Shown one piece after another: positions 7,596 through 17,128 of a stretch of DNA of 64,000 nt. The notes beneath the pieces are model-generated. The model had not been told where the DNA came from, made no database searches, and saw only the letters and a list, made by a program, of their open reading frames with translations. Location of the stretch: the NCBI RefSeq assembly GCF_013488225.1, contig NZ_CP041238.1:459501-523500 (forward strand). The letters are read 5' to 3'. How positions within the stretch are numbered: the first letter of the stretch is position 1; the number at the start of each line of letters is the position of its first letter. The DNA is from Sinorhizobium mexicanum (lineage in GTDB: Bacteria > Pseudomonadota > Alphaproteobacteria > Rhizobiales > Rhizobiaceae). The position numbers were made by a program, and so were the translations under genes.

Positions 7596-7640
7596 ATTGC
7601 TGCTCCTACCACAGTGCTCACTGCGCGGCCGCGAGAGCGC

Positions 7641-8420
7641 TCACAGCATCGACCGGCTGAGACCGCCGTCCACCGGCAGCGCGATACCCGTGACATAGGC
7701 CGCCTGGCGGCTCGCAAGGAAAGCGGCTGCCGCGCCGAATTCCGCGGGCGTGCCGTAGCGGCCGATCGGAATTTCGGACTGGCTGCGTGCCGCGACGGTT
7801 TCGATGCTGACGCCTTCGCTTTCCGCATCCATGCGGTCGAAGGAAAGCGTGCGATCGGTCGCCAGCCGCCCCGGCAGCAGCATGTTGACCGTGACGCCGT
7901 CAGGCGCGACCTCGCCCGCGAGCGTCTTCATCCAGCCGGCAAGCGCGCTGCGCAAGGCGTTGGAGGCGCTGAGGCCCGGTATCGGCTCGCGGATGCTGGT
8001 CGAGGCAACCGCGATGATGCGGCCGAAGCGACGCTCGCGCATGGCCGGCAGCAGGCGATGGGTGATGCGCATGCCTGCCAGCACCATCGCCTCGAACTGT
8101 GTCCGCCAGAACTCGGGATCGATGTCGGCCGCACGCGTCGGCGGCGGTCCGCCGCCATTCAGCACCAGAATATCGACCAAGCCGAATTCGGCGGTCAGTC
8201 GATCCAGAAAAGCGTCGATCGTTTCGGGTTTCGCAAGGTCGAGCGAAAGTCCCATAGCGGCGGGACCGATCTCGGCGGCGATCTTGCCGGCTGCCTGCGC
8301 GTTCCGGCCGGTCAGCGCAACCGCAACACCTTCGGCGGCAAGCGCTTCCGCGATACCGCGCCCAAGTCCCTTGCTCCCGCCGAGTACGAGCGCCCGTTTT
8401 CCTTCGATTCCGAGATCCAT
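7641..8420 (-). CDS. SDR-family protein lacking the canonical catalytic Tyr and Lys
   Basis: Short-chain dehydrogenase/reductase-like protein, 259 residues. The cofactor motif is GGSKGLGRG (14-22), and NGGG replaces the usual NNAG. Where classical SDRs have YxxxK, this protein reads LSASN, so the Tyr is Leu and the Lys is Asn. It therefore fits the BKR-like SDR subgroup known to depart from the catalytic tetrad. The C-terminal ending GIALPVDGGLSRSML is typical of the fold. It lies 45 bases upstream of the deaminase gene in the same direction. Whether it is a redox enzyme is uncertain. Confidence 0.8.
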   Translation of the reverse strand: MDLGIEGKRALVLGGSKGLGRGIAEALAAEGVAVALTGRNAQAAGKIAAEIGPAAMGLSLDLAKPETIDAFLDRLTAEFGLVDILVLNGGGPPPTRAADIDPEFWRTQFEAMVLAGMRITHRLLPAMRERRFGRIIAVASTSIREPIPGLSASNALRSALAGWMKTLAGEVAPDGVTVNMLLPGRLATDRTLSFDRMDAESEGVSIETVAARSQSEIPIGRYGTPAEFGAAAAFLASRQAAYVTGIALPVDGGLSRSML

Positions 8421-8560
8421 GATCCAGTCCTCTTATCCATTGCTCGTGCTGTTGGAGCGCGCCTGAGCGATGTGGTCAATAGGGCGAATGTTGCGTCGGC
8501 TTGGCGGGCATTTCCACCATTAAATCGAGAACAAGAGCCCAGGCGCATCCACCGCAGCCG

Positions 8561-9064
8561 CTACGCGCGAAGGCGCGCCATGGCCAGCACATCGGCAAGC
8601 GCGCCGTCCCGTAGCGCGTAGGACTTCAGCACGCCTTCGGTGACGAACCCGGCCTGGCGGTAGAGACCGATTGCCGCTTCGTTGTCGGTGAAGACTGTCA
8701 GTTCGACTCGGGAGATGCCGAGCCAGCGGTCGGCGGCATCGATCAGCGCGTTCAGCAGCGCCCTGCCGATGCCGCGCCGCCGGTAATCGTCATGCACGCT
8801 CATGCCGAGATCCGCCGCATGCTGCCGCCGACCCTTGTGACGATGCAGTCCGGCCAGCCCGACGATCAGCCCTTCGAGTTCGGCGACGATGACCATGTCG
8901 GTTTCGGTGATGCTTTCGAGCCACTTCCGCGTCTGTTCCGGCGGTGCGAATGGCAGCCGCAAGGTGCCGGCGCGAACGCCGGGCAAGTCTCTAAGGGCGG
9001 CGAGCGCCTCCCAGTCGGTGGCGGACGCGGCGCGGATTTGGAGTTCGGGTGAAGCGGCGGTCAT
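8561..9064 (-). CDS. GNAT-family N-acetyltransferase
   Basis: Single GNAT domain, 167 residues. The acetyl-CoA pyrophosphate-binding motif RRRGIGRALL (about 96-105) follows strand 4 (AADLGMSVHDDY), and the later motif NEAAIGLYRQAGF is typical of the fold. It resembles acetyltransferases acting on small amines or phosphinothricin-like substrates, but the substrate cannot be read from the sequence. It lies between ubiB and the SDR gene on the same strand, with 140 bases before the SDR. Confidence 0.8.
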   Translation of the reverse strand: MTAASPELQIRAASATDWEALAALRDLPGVRAGTLRLPFAPPEQTRKWLESITETDMVIVAELEGLIVGLAGLHRHKGRRQHAADLGMSVHDDYRRRGIGRALLNALIDAADRWLGISRVELTVFTDNEAAIGLYRQAGFVTEGVLKSYALRDGALADVLAMARLRA

Positions 9065-9280
9065 CGTTTCCTCTCTCGTTGGGGAACCGAGGAAACAGAG
9101 CCGAACCCTGCTCGCCTCGGCAGGGTTTGCTGGAAGACGGTCCGCTTAGCGCAACGGGTCCCCCGCACACCCTGAGGTCTGCGTGGTCATCACCATCACG
9201 AGCGTAAAACGGCTGTCCATGCGCGGATGCTATTCCAGGATGCGCAGAATCGGAAGAGGCTTTTGGCGGAGGTCATAGTA

Positions 9281-9306
9281 GCCCCTCATCCGCCTCGCAG
9301 GCTGCC
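9281..9306. repeat. Truncated RIME1-like end
   Basis: GCCCCTCATCCG at 9281 matches the left boundary of the 2228-2340 element, but the sequence diverges after about 25 bases and ends at the ubiB stop codon. It is a degenerate remnant. The rest of the 9065-9308 gap shows no gene. Confidence 0.4.
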
Positions 9307-9308
9307 AC

Positions 9309-10883
9309 TCAGCTAAGCTGCCAGGCGATGTAGACGAGCGTCGCGGCGATGATCCAAAGCGCAACGCGGCCTGAGCGCGTGTGGCGCGCCTCGGCCTTTC
9401 CGATCGCCTGCGCCGTCTCCGGATCGAAGCGCAGACCGTTTTCGCTCATCGCCATGATTTCCGCCGAGAAGCGCTCGGTTCGGGCCGCGATCTCCGGGAC
9501 CGCCTCGGCAACCCTCAGCGCTGCATGCAGGCCGTCGCGCAGATCGGCGACAATGCGTTTCGGTCCGAGATTGTCGCGGATCCACTTGCCGACGACCGGC
9601 TCCGAGGCTTTCCACATGTTGAAACGCGGGTTGAGAGTACGGGCAACGCCTTCGACGACGACCATGGTCTTCTGCAGCATGACGAGTTCCGGCCGCGTCT
9701 GCATGTCGAAAAGCTCGGTGACCTCGAACAAGAGTGTCAGCAGTTTTGCCATCGAGATGGTCTCGGCCGGCTGACCATGGATCGGCTCGCCGATCGCCCG
9801 GATCGCCTGGGCAAAGCTCGCGGCATCGTGATGCGAGGGCACGTAGCCAGCCTCGAAATGGACGTCCGCCACGCGCTGGTAGTCGCGGGTGATGAAGCCG
9901 AAAAGGATCTCGGCGAGGAAGCGGCGTTCCTTCTTGCCGAGCCGCCCGACGATGCCCATGTCGACGGCGACGATGTGGCCGGCGTCATCGACGAACAGAT
10001 TGCCCTGGTGCATGTCGGCGTGGAAGAAACCGTCACGCAGCGTATGGCGCAGGAAGGACTGGATCAGCGTTTCTGCGAGCCGGTTGAGATCGTGGCCGGC
10101 CCGCTTCAGTCCTTCGATGTCCGACATCTTCACGCCGTCGATCCATTCCATGGTGACGACGTCACGGCCGGTGCGCTCCCAGTCGACCTTGGGCACGCGG
10201 AAACCGGAATCTTCCTTGGTGTTCTCGCCGAGTTCGGAAAGCGCTGCCGCTTCGAGCCTCAGGTCCATTTCGACCTTGGTCGTCTGCTCCAGCGTCTTTG
10301 TCACCTCGACCGGCCTCAACCGCCGCGTATAGGGTAGAAACCGCTCCTGCATGCGCGAAACCAGGTACATGGCTTCGATGTCGGCGGCAAAGCGCTGGCG
10401 CACGCCCGGGCGGATGACCTTGACGGCCACCCTTTCGCGCTTGCCGTCGCGCAGGACGATGGCGGGGTGGACCTGGGCGATCGAGGCGGCCGCCATCGGC
10501 TCGGAAAATTCGGCAAAAAGCGCGTCGACCGGCCGTCCGAGCGAGCCTTCGATCGCGGCCCTGGCGTCGCTTTCCGGGAACGTCGCCATCCGGTCCTGCA
10601 AGAGCGACAGATCGGCAGCGAGTTCGGCTCCCACGACATCCGGGCGCGTTGCCAGAAATTGGCCGATCTTGACATAGGAGGGACCAAGCCGTTCGACGGC
10701 GCGGGCAAGCCGGCCGCTGCGCGCTTCAAGTCGGGCCCGGCGGCGGGCGAGCAAGCCGGCGAGCCTCTGCACGAAACGCGCAAGCGGAGGAAGGTGCTCC
10801 GACGGGACGGCAGAAAAGGCGTCCTCGCGCGCGAGGACCCAGCCGATCCGCACGAGGCGGAAGTATGCTCCAGGCGTGCTCAT
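9309..10883 (-). CDS. ubiB: Ubiquinone biosynthesis protein kinase-like UbiB
   Basis: Atypical ADCK/UbiB kinase-like ATPase needed for ubiquinone synthesis, 524 residues. The family-specific KxGQ motif is present (YVKIGQFLATRPDV, about residue 70). The kinase-like core has VAVKVIRPGVR, then HADMHQGNLFVDD and VAVDMGIVG, which correspond to the catalytic and metal-binding loops. A C-terminal hydrophobic helix (VALWIIAATLVYIAWQL) should anchor the protein in the membrane. The gene starts five bases after the ubiE stop, so the two are translated from one transcript. Confidence 0.95.
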   Translation of the reverse strand: MSTPGAYFRLVRIGWVLAREDAFSAVPSEHLPPLARFVQRLAGLLARRRARLEARSGRLARAVERLGPSYVKIGQFLATRPDVVGAELAADLSLLQDRMATFPESDARAAIEGSLGRPVDALFAEFSEPMAAASIAQVHPAIVLRDGKRERVAVKVIRPGVRQRFAADIEAMYLVSRMQERFLPYTRRLRPVEVTKTLEQTTKVEMDLRLEAAALSELGENTKEDSGFRVPKVDWERTGRDVVTMEWIDGVKMSDIEGLKRAGHDLNRLAETLIQSFLRHTLRDGFFHADMHQGNLFVDDAGHIVAVDMGIVGRLGKKERRFLAEILFGFITRDYQRVADVHFEAGYVPSHHDAASFAQAIRAIGEPIHGQPAETISMAKLLTLLFEVTELFDMQTRPELVMLQKTMVVVEGVARTLNPRFNMWKASEPVVGKWIRDNLGPKRIVADLRDGLHAALRVAEAVPEIAARTERFSAEIMAMSENGLRFDPETAQAIGKAEARHTRSGRVALWIIAATLVYIAWQLS

Positions 10884-10888
10884 TGTGG

Positions 10889-11665
10889 TCAGATTTTCCA
10901 GCCGGAATGAAGTGCCGCGATACCGCCGGTGTAATTGGTGAAGCTTACGCGTGAAAAGCCGGCATCCTTGATCATCGCGGCGAAATCCCGCTGGTTCGGG
11001 AACTTCCGGATCGATTCGACCAGATACTGGTAGGGCGCATCGTCACCCGTGATCAGTTTGCCGAACTTCGGAATCGCATTGAACGACCAGGCATCGTAGA
11101 AACGATCGAGCAGCGGCATCTCCACCTCGGAAAACTCGAGCACCAGCAGCCGTCCGCCGCGCTTCAACACGCGATAGGCTTCCTTGAGTGCCACGTCGAT
11201 GCGCGGCACGTTGCGGATGCCGAAGGCAATCGTATAGGCATCGAAGGAATTCGGAGCGAAAGGCAGGTCCTCGGCATTGGCCTCGACGAAGTCGAGATTG
11301 GCCGAAAGCTTCCTCTTGCTTGCCCGTTCGGCTCCGACGGCGAGCATCGAGCCGTTGATATCGAGCACCGTCGCATGTGCCTTGCGATCGGAGGCCTCGA
11401 CGATGCGAAACGCGATGTCGCCGGTACCTCCGGCCACATCGAGCACCCGATAATCCTCCCGCCGCGGCGGATTGAGCGCGGCGATCATCGCATCCTTCCA
11501 GACACGGTGAAGCCCGGCCGACATCACGTCGTTCATGATGTCGTAGCGCTTGGCGACCTTGTGGAAGACATCGTTGACGAGCGGTTGCTTTTCGGCCGCG
11601 CCGACCTCGCGGAAACCGAAGGAGGTCTCCATGCCGCCATTGGCCGATACGCGCTCATCCGTCAT
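10889..11665 (-). CDS. ubiE: Demethylubiquinone/demethylmenaquinone C-methyltransferase UbiE
   Basis: SAM-dependent C-methyltransferase of ubiquinone synthesis, 258 residues. The family signature near the N-terminus is [17 protein letters not shown], methyltransferase motif I is [13 protein letters not shown], and the later motifs include [18 protein letters not shown] and the C-terminal [18 protein letters not shown]. It is the first gene of a ubiE-ubiB pair on the minus strand and is divergent from mutM. The ATG used ([11 protein letters not shown]) is the first in frame. Confidence 0.96.
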   Translation of the reverse strand: MTDERVSANGGMETSFGFREVGAAEKQPLVNDVFHKVAKRYDIMNDVMSAGLHRVWKDAMIAALNPPRREDYRVLDVAGGTGDIAFRIVEASDRKAHATVLDINGSMLAVGAERASKRKLSANLDFVEANAEDLPFAPNSFDAYTIAFGIRNVPRIDVALKEAYRVLKRGGRLLVLEFSEVEMPLLDRFYDAWSFNAIPKFGKLITGDDAPYQYLVESIRKFPNQRDFAAMIKDAGFSRVSFTNYTGGIAALHSGWKI

Positions 11666-11754
11666 TACGAAAACTCCACTTCAACCAATTTTGCCGGCAC
11701 CATAGCGAAATCGCCCCGTCCGCGCTATCTCAGCGGTGAGGATGGGTTGCGGCC

Positions 11755-11795
11755 TACAGCGCCGTGCGTCTGTCGGACGCATGAGGGTCGCTGTA
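11755..11795. repeat. Mosaic repeat core between ubiE and mutM
   Basis: The outer inverted repeat TACAGC/GCTGTA encloses the hairpin GCGTC-TGTCG-GACGC. The same core occurs at 18975-19015, in reverse orientation at 32121-32223 and 42153-42256, degenerate at 48823, and inside the deaminase gene at 7131. Confidence 0.7.
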
Positions 11796-11889
11796 ACACC
11801 TTGGAATCGCCGCATCCCTATAGGACATCAACGCCGTGAAGGGAATGCCGCGCACGACCGCTGCGCGAGCGCAAGAAGGAAAACGAACA

Positions 11890-12777
11890 ATGCCGGAATT
11901 GCCCGAGGTCGAGACGGTGAGGCGGGGACTGGCGCCGACCATGGAGGGGGCGCTTCTCGTGCGGGCCGAGTTGCGCAGACCGGACCTGCGTTTTCCCTTC
12001 CCCGACAATTTTTCTGCGTCCGTCTCCGGGCGTCGCATCGTTTCCCTGTCGCGCCGTGCCAAATATCTGATGATCGATCTCGAAGGCGGCGATGTGATCA
12101 TCGCCCATCTCGGCATGTCCGGTTCTTTCCGGATCGAGGCTGGCGATCCCGCCGCACCGGGCAAGTTCCATCATCCGCGAGGCAAGGACGAGAAGCACGA
12201 TCACGTGATCTTTCACCTCAACGGCCAGGCCGGACCCGCGCGCGTGATCTACAACGACCCGCGCCGCTTCGGCTTCATGGATCTCGCCCGGCGCGACGCG
12301 ATCGGCGATCACATGTTCTTCCGCGACCTGGGCCAGGAGCCGACGGGCAACGCGCTCGATGCCGCCTATCTTGCTCGGCGCTTTGCCGGCAAGGCGCAGC
12401 CGCTCAAGGCGGCGCTTCTGGATCAGAAGATCGTTGCCGGCCTTGGTAATATCTACGTTTGCGAAGCGCTGTGGCGGTCGGACCTGTCGCCCTCCCGTCC
12501 GGCCGGCTCGCTGGTGGACAAGCGCGGGCACGCGAAACAAGGCCTGGTGACGTTGACGGATGCGATCCGCGCGGTGATCGCGGACGCGATCGCCGCCGGC
12601 GGGTCGTCCTTGAAGGACTACATCCAGGCGGACGGCTCGCTCGGCTACTTCCAGCATTCCTTCTCGGTCTACGATCGTGAAGGCGAGGCTTGCCGCAAGC
12701 CGGGCTGCGGCGGTACCGTCGCCCGCATCGTTCATGCCGGGCGTTCGACCTTCTACTGCCCGCGCTGCCAGAAATAG
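11890..12777 (+). CDS. mutM: Formamidopyrimidine-DNA glycosylase
   Basis: Base-excision repair enzyme that removes 8-oxoguanine and formamidopyrimidines, with AP lyase activity; 295 residues. The start is set by the required N-terminal [14 protein letters not shown], because Pro2 is the nucleophile; the upstream in-frame ATG would bury it. The helix-2-turn-helix segment contains [17 protein letters not shown]. The C-terminal zinc finger has CRKPGCGG followed by YCPRC. AAGGA precedes the start. Enoyl-CoA hydratase follows after 39 bases. Confidence 0.97.
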   Translation: MPELPEVETVRRGLAPTMEGALLVRAELRRPDLRFPFPDNFSASVSGRRIVSLSRRAKYLMIDLEGGDVIIAHLGMSGSFRIEAGDPAAPGKFHHPRGKDEKHDHVIFHLNGQAGPARVIYNDPRRFGFMDLARRDAIGDHMFFRDLGQEPTGNALDAAYLARRFAGKAQPLKAALLDQKIVAGLGNIYVCEALWRSDLSPSRPAGSLVDKRGHAKQGLVTLTDAIRAVIADAIAAGGSSLKDYIQADGSLGYFQHSFSVYDREGEACRKPGCGGTVARIVHAGRSTFYCPRCQK

Positions 12778-12816
12778 CGCGCTCGATCGGGCGCATCCGA
12801 ATGGAGGAGATCAAGA

Positions 12817-13590
12817 ATGAGTTACGAGACGTTGCTGGTCGAGACACGTGGACGCGTGGGCCTGATCACGCTCAATCGCCCCCAGGCGCTGAACGCGCTG
12901 AATTCGACCGTGATGCGGGAGCTCGATGCAGCGTTTAAGGCATACGACGCCGACAAGGAGATCGGCGCGATCGTGCTGACCGGTTCGGAGCGCGCGTTCG
13001 CGGCCGGCGCCGACATCAAGGAGATGCAGGCGCTCGATTTTGTCGATTCCTATCTTGGCGATTTTCTCGGCGGCTGGGAGCGGGTGGCCGGCGCCCGCAA
13101 GCCGGTGATTGCCGCCGTTTCCGGCTTTGCGCTCGGCGGCGGCTGCGAGCTCGCGATGATGTGCGACATCATCATTGCGTCGGAGACGGCGAAGTTCGGC
13201 CAGCCGGAGATTACCCTCGGCGTCATTCCGGGCATGGGCGGATCGCAGCGCCTCACCCGCGCCGTCGGCAAGGCGAAGGCCATGGATCTGGTGCTGACCG
13301 GCCGGATGATGGATGCGGCGGAAGCCGAGCGGTCGGGACTCGTTTCGCGTGTGGTGGCACCTGAAAAGCTGATGGACGAGGCGCTCGCTGCCGCCGAAAA
13401 GATCGCCTCCTTCTCGCTGCCGGCGGTGATGATGGCCAAGGAGGCGGTCAACCGCTCGCTGGAGGTTACCCTGGCCGAAGGTTTGCGCTTCGAGCGGCGG
13501 CTTTTCCAGTCGCTCTTTGCGACCGAGGATCAGAAGGAGGGGATGGCCGCCTTCGTCGGAAAGCGCAAAGCTGAATTCAGGCATAAGTGA
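12817..13590 (+). CDS. Enoyl-CoA hydratase
   Basis: Crotonase-fold hydratase of fatty-acid beta-oxidation, 257 residues. The CoA-binding and oxyanion-hole motifs are AGADIKEM (about 66-73) and [11 protein letters not shown] (about 107-117). The two catalytic glutamates appear in GGGCELAM and in [16 protein letters not shown], so it is likely an active hydratase (EchA/PaaF/FadB1-like). GGAG precedes the ATG (ATGGAGGAGATCAAGAATG context). It sits between mutM and rpsT, the arrangement I recall from Sinorhizobium. Confidence 0.92.
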   Translation: MSYETLLVETRGRVGLITLNRPQALNALNSTVMRELDAAFKAYDADKEIGAIVLTGSERAFAAGADIKEMQALDFVDSYLGDFLGGWERVAGARKPVIAAVSGFALGGGCELAMMCDIIIASETAKFGQPEITLGVIPGMGGSQRLTRAVGKAKAMDLVLTGRMMDAAEAERSGLVSRVVAPEKLMDEALAAAEKIASFSLPAVMMAKEAVNRSLEVTLAEGLRFERRLFQSLFATEDQKEGMAAFVGKRKAEFRHK

Positions 13591-13624
13591 CGCGCAAAGC
13601 GCGCAGTTTTCTCAAATTTGCGCG

Positions 13625-13653
13625 TTGACGAGAGGGCGGTTTCCAGCTATACG
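13625..13653 (+). promoter_or_regulatory. Sigma-70-type promoter of rpsT
   Basis: TTGACG (13625-13630) and TATACG (13648-13653) are separated by exactly 17 bases. The start of transcription would fall near 13660, giving a leader of about 120 bases before rpsT. An 8-bp inverted repeat (GAGGGCGG 13632-13639 and CCGCCCTC 13654-13661) overlaps the spacer and the predicted start point. Confidence 0.65.
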
Positions 13654-13781
13654 CCGCCCTCAGTTTGGAACGCCGCTTTCTGAGGCTTTCCGATAATGCT
13701 CCCGAATTGCTTTGATGACAGGTCGCAGTGACCCGGCACGGCGAAGGCGGAGTTCATGTCAGTTTTCGAAGAGAGGCATCC

Positions 13782-14048
13782 ATGGCCAATACAACTTCGG
13801 CGAAAAAGGCGACCCGCAAGATCGCACGCCGCACCGCAGTGAACAAGGCCCGTCGTTCGCGCGTCCGCAACTTCATCCGTAAGGTCGAAGAAGCCATCGC
13901 TTCCGGCGATCAGGCAGTCGCCGCCGCGGCCCTCAAGGCAGCGCAGCCGGAACTGATGCGCGCCGCCACCAAGGGCGTGCTGCATGCCAATACGGCATCG
14001 CGCAAGGTTTCCCGCCTTGCACAGCGCGTGAAGGGCCTTTCGGCCTAA
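13782..14048 (+). CDS. rpsT: 30S ribosomal protein S20
   Basis: 88-residue primary 16S rRNA-binding ribosomal protein. The start is the ATG of [13 protein letters not shown], with GAGAGG upstream; the longer frame starting at 13728 adds non-family residues. The protein is rich in Lys, Arg and Ala, with the conserved [20 protein letters not shown] and the C-terminal [17 protein letters not shown]. It has its own predicted promoter and a strong terminator, as expected for a monocistronic ribosomal gene. Confidence 0.98.
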   Translation: MANTTSAKKATRKIARRTAVNKARRSRVRNFIRKVEEAIASGDQAVAAAALKAAQPELMRAATKGVLHANTASRKVSRLAQRVKGLSA

Positions 14049-14079
14049 TCCGGCTAAGTAAAAAATTTGTTGATGAAAG

Positions 14080-14104
14080 GCCCGGCCCTTGCGCCGGGCT
14101 TTTC
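14080..14104 (+). terminator. Rho-independent terminator of rpsT
   Basis: The stem GCCCGGC (14080-14086) pairs with GCCGGGC (14093-14099) around the loop CCTTGC and is followed by TTTT. Confidence 0.85.
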
Positions 14105-14988
14105 GGATTCATACTTCTGTCATGGCGGCGGACAAATAGCCGGCTTCGACGTGTGTCACTGCGATGACAATTTTTTCTAAGTAATTTCAACGGGTTACGC
14201 GAGGTCTTTGCGCGAGTGTCATCGAGCGTCGGGGACGAGCGGGGTCCGAAGCGAGTCAAGCGAATTTTTATTTTTTTTCTTTTTCGCCAGCTAAGCAAGC
14301 GCCAGGAAATCAAAACCCTTGATTCAAAAGCGATTCTTGATGGACTCAGAATGCGGCAAGCAAAAGGCGCCGAGAGAGTCAACCGGCGGCGTTTAACGGT
14401 CGGTAAAATTCGCGATTGATCTTGCAGAACGATCCTGCCTAAATGCCTCGCACAGGGGACACGGATCATATCTGTAAAGGGAAGAACAGGGCCATTTCGC
14501 TGAAGTGGCTTCGGGCTTTCTGTTCCCTGTGGCGGGGTCATTCCACGTCGTTCAATCAAACAAGTCGCGATAGAGAAACCGGACCGAAGCTTCGTTCCGG
14601 AACGAGGATCTTTCGTCTTGTGGTTGCGCGGGGTGAGTGGGTGGCTGGGCAATGGGAGGACGCCGGGAGGCGCTCCGGGAAAGAAGGAGGAAGGCGGCTG
14701 TCCGCTTCGTACGAGGGTGCGGCGCAGCCGGTGAGAAATTTGACCTCACGTGGCTTGAAAGCAGCCGGGTGGAGTCGGTAAAGGCGAGGCGCGAGGGGAC
14801 ATTCGCTCGCGAAAGCGAGCGGATGAGCGCAGCGCGCACCGGGAACGGGATATGAGGAGCCCGGTTTCGGTGCGACAGGAGCGTCCGTCGGACGCGGCAT
14901 GGCTTTGAAGGCGGCCGTGGCAGACGGGCATAAGAGATGACGCCGGCAGCAATGACGGCATCGGAGCATGAATTTGGAAGGCGGCAAC
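14105..14988. other. Long rpsT-dnaA intergenic region
   Basis: About 880 bases with no convincing gene; the short frames on both strands lack recognisable domains and ribosome sites. It contains a markedly T-rich tract around 14262-14287, a small palindrome GCGTCCGTCGGACGC near 14889-14903, and a purine-rich stretch around 14640-14700. It must hold the dnaA promoter and leader. I saw no cluster of TTATCCACA-type DnaA boxes, so I do not call it an origin. Confidence 0.6.
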
Positions 14989-16515
14989 ATGCAGATGAAT
15001 TTGGCGACGGCACCTGACGCGCGTCAGGCCGGAAGCAATCAGTCTCAGGCGGCGGGGGAAAAACAGGACATGCGGCATGACGCACTTTTTGAGCGGGTAA
15101 GTGCGCGTTTGAAAGCTCAAGTCGGTCCGGATGTCTTCGCAAGCTGGTTTGGACGTCTCAAGCTCCATTCGATTTCCAAGAGCGTTGTACGTCTTTCGGT
15201 GCCCACGACGTTTCTGAAGTCCTGGATCAACAACCGGTATCTCGATCTCATCACCAGCCTGTTCCAGCAGGAAGACGGCGAAATCCTGAAGGTGGAAATC
15301 CTCGTCCGCACCGCGACGCGCGGTGCACGACCGGTTGCCCACGAAGAAGCGATGCCGGTGGCGGCAGAAACGGCTCCGGCGGCCCCGGCGCGCCGTCCGG
15401 CCGCGGCCCAGCCGATTGCCTCGGTCGCCGCGTCGGCGGTGGCAGCGGTCCAGAAGCCGGCCCAGGCACCGCTTTTCGGTTCGCCGCTTGACCAGCGCTA
15501 CAACTTCGACAGTTTTGTCGAAGGTTCGTCGAACCGGGTGGCGCTCGCCGCCGCCCGCACGATCGCCGAGGCCGGTGCCGGCGCGGTGCGTTTCAATCCG
15601 CTCTTCATCCATTCGAGCGTCGGGCTCGGCAAGACGCATCTCCTGCAGGCGATCGCGATTGCAGCGCTCCAGAGCGCGCGGGCGCCACGCGTCGTCTACC
15701 TGACGGCCGAATACTTCATGTGGCGCTTCGCGACAGCGATCCGCGACAATGATGCCCTGTCTCTCAAGGAATCGCTGCGCAACATCGACCTTCTGGTGAT
15801 CGATGACATGCAGTTCCTGCAGGGCAAGTCGATCCAGCACGAGTTCTGCCATCTACTGAACATGCTGCTCGACTCGGCCAAGCAAGTCGTCGTCGCTGCT
15901 GACCGCGCACCGTGGGAGCTGGAGTCCCTCGACAGCCGCGTTCGCTCGCGGCTGCAGGGCGGCGTCGCGATCGAGATGGAAGGTCCGGACTACGAGATGC
16001 GTCTGGAAATGCTGAAGCGGCGGCTCGAAGCCGCGCGCCAGGATGACGCATCGCTCGATATTCCGACCGATATCCTGTGTCATGTCGCGCGTAACGTCAC
16101 GGCCAGCGGCCGCGAACTGGAGGGCGCCTTCAACCAGCTGCTCTTCCGCCGCTCCTTCGAGCCTCAGCTCTCGATCGAGCGCGTCGACGAACTGCTCGGT
16201 CACCTGGTCAACGCCGGTGAACCGCGGCGCGTGCGCATCGAAGACATCCAGCGCGTCGTCGCCAAGCACTACAACGTCTCGCGCCAGGAACTGGTTTCGA
16301 ACCGCCGCACGCGCGTCATCGTCAAGCCGCGCCAGATCGCCATGTATCTGTCGAAGACCCTGACGCCGCGCTCCTTCCCGGAGATCGGCCGACGCTTCGG
16401 CGGTCGCGATCACACGACTGTCCTGCACGCGGTGCGCAAGATCGAGGAGATGATCGCGGCGGATACGAAGCTCAGCCATGAGATCGAACTCTTGAAGCGG
16501 CTGATCAACGAATAG
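14989..16515 (+). CDS. dnaA: Chromosomal replication initiator DnaA
   Basis: AAA+ origin-binding initiator, 508 residues from the chosen start. Domain I (about 30-105, with [15 protein letters not shown]) is followed by an Ala/Pro-rich linker (about 110-165), the ATPase domain with Walker [10 protein letters not shown] (about 210-218) and Walker [11 protein letters not shown], and the C-terminal DNA-binding domain with the DnaA signature [17 protein letters not shown]. The Walker A loop begins HSS where many bacteria have GG. The start at 14989 is preferred because GGAAGG lies seven bases upstream; ATG 14968 is only one base from its GGAG. Confidence 0.97.
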   Translation: MQMNLATAPDARQAGSNQSQAAGEKQDMRHDALFERVSARLKAQVGPDVFASWFGRLKLHSISKSVVRLSVPTTFLKSWINNRYLDLITSLFQQEDGEILKVEILVRTATRGARPVAHEEAMPVAAETAPAAPARRPAAAQPIASVAASAVAAVQKPAQAPLFGSPLDQRYNFDSFVEGSSNRVALAAARTIAEAGAGAVRFNPLFIHSSVGLGKTHLLQAIAIAALQSARAPRVVYLTAEYFMWRFATAIRDNDALSLKESLRNIDLLVIDDMQFLQGKSIQHEFCHLLNMLLDSAKQVVVAADRAPWELESLDSRVRSRLQGGVAIEMEGPDYEMRLEMLKRRLEAARQDDASLDIPTDILCHVARNVTASGRELEGAFNQLLFRRSFEPQLSIERVDELLGHLVNAGEPRRVRIEDIQRVVAKHYNVSRQELVSNRRTRVIVKPRQIAMYLSKTLTPRSFPEIGRRFGGRDHTTVLHAVRKIEEMIAADTKLSHEIELLKRLINE

Positions 16516-16550
16516 CCATCCATGGATGGATAGGCTGTAGCTTACGAATT

Positions 16551-16575
16551 GGCCCGGTTTCGCCGGGCCTTTTTG
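16551..16575 (+). terminator. Rho-independent terminator of dnaA
   Basis: GGCCCGG (16551-16557) pairs with CCGGGCC (16563-16569) around a 5-base loop, followed by TTTTT. It lies 36 bases after the dnaA stop. Confidence 0.88.
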
Positions 16576-16753
16576 TTGCGCGCATGCGGAGCGTAGGCTT
16601 TCTTGTCGCGCTGAAGCCGGATGCGGGCGCAAGGCCACGCGCATTTCCTCATTCGCCGGCGGGCCTATTTCGCAAACGACGGGACTTTTTTTCCGCCTCG
16701 CTTGTCGGCTATCACTTACTCCATCCGTCTTCAGATCAGCCGAGGAGTTTTCA

Positions 16754-17128
16754 ATGCTTTATGCGGTGCTTTGCTACAATGATGAAAGTGTCACGAGTGC
16801 CTGGAGCAAGGAGGAGGACGACAAGGTCATGCGCGATCTTACCGCCGTCCAGCGCAAGTATGTCGAAGCCGGCAAGCTCGGGCCGGTCGCGCGCCTCTTG
16901 CCGACGACGGCGGCGACCACGCTGCGCCACGCCACGGGCGAGACAATCGTCATTGACGGCCCCTTCGCCGAAACCAAGGAGCAGCTGCTCGGTTTCTACC
17001 TGATCGATTGCGGATCGCTCGACGAGGTCCTCGACTTCGCTCGCGAGCTGAGTTCCGCCAATCCGAGCTCGGGCTCCTACGAGATCCGCCCCCTCGCTCT
17101 CTTTAAGCCCGGTGAGCTTCCCTCATGA
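16754..17128 (+). CDS. YCII/DGPF-domain protein of an ECF42 pair
   Basis: Small protein of 124 residues with the YCII-related alpha-beta fold. The signature DGPFAETKEQLLGFYLID (about 69-86) contains the conserved DGPF that names the family. These proteins are regularly encoded next to ECF42 sigma factors; their biochemical role is not established. Its stop overlaps the start of the sigma-factor gene by four bases (ATGA), so the two are translationally coupled. No anti-sigma factor is visible nearby. Confidence 0.85.
   Translation: MLYAVLCYNDESVTSAWSKEEDDKVMRDLTAVQRKYVEAGKLGPVARLLPTTAATTLRHATGETIVIDGPFAETKEQLLGFYLIDCGSLDEVLDFARELSSANPSSGSYEIRPLALFKPGELPS

Noticed and set aside
14105..14988. 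Chromosomal origin next to dnaA
   Set aside because: No cluster of DnaA boxes or 13-mer AT repeats was seen; in related alphaproteobacteria the origin is usually near hemE.
14552..15142. 196-codon minus-strand frame upstream of dnaA
   Set aside because: No ribosome site or motif, overlaps the dnaA start, composition typical of shadow frames.
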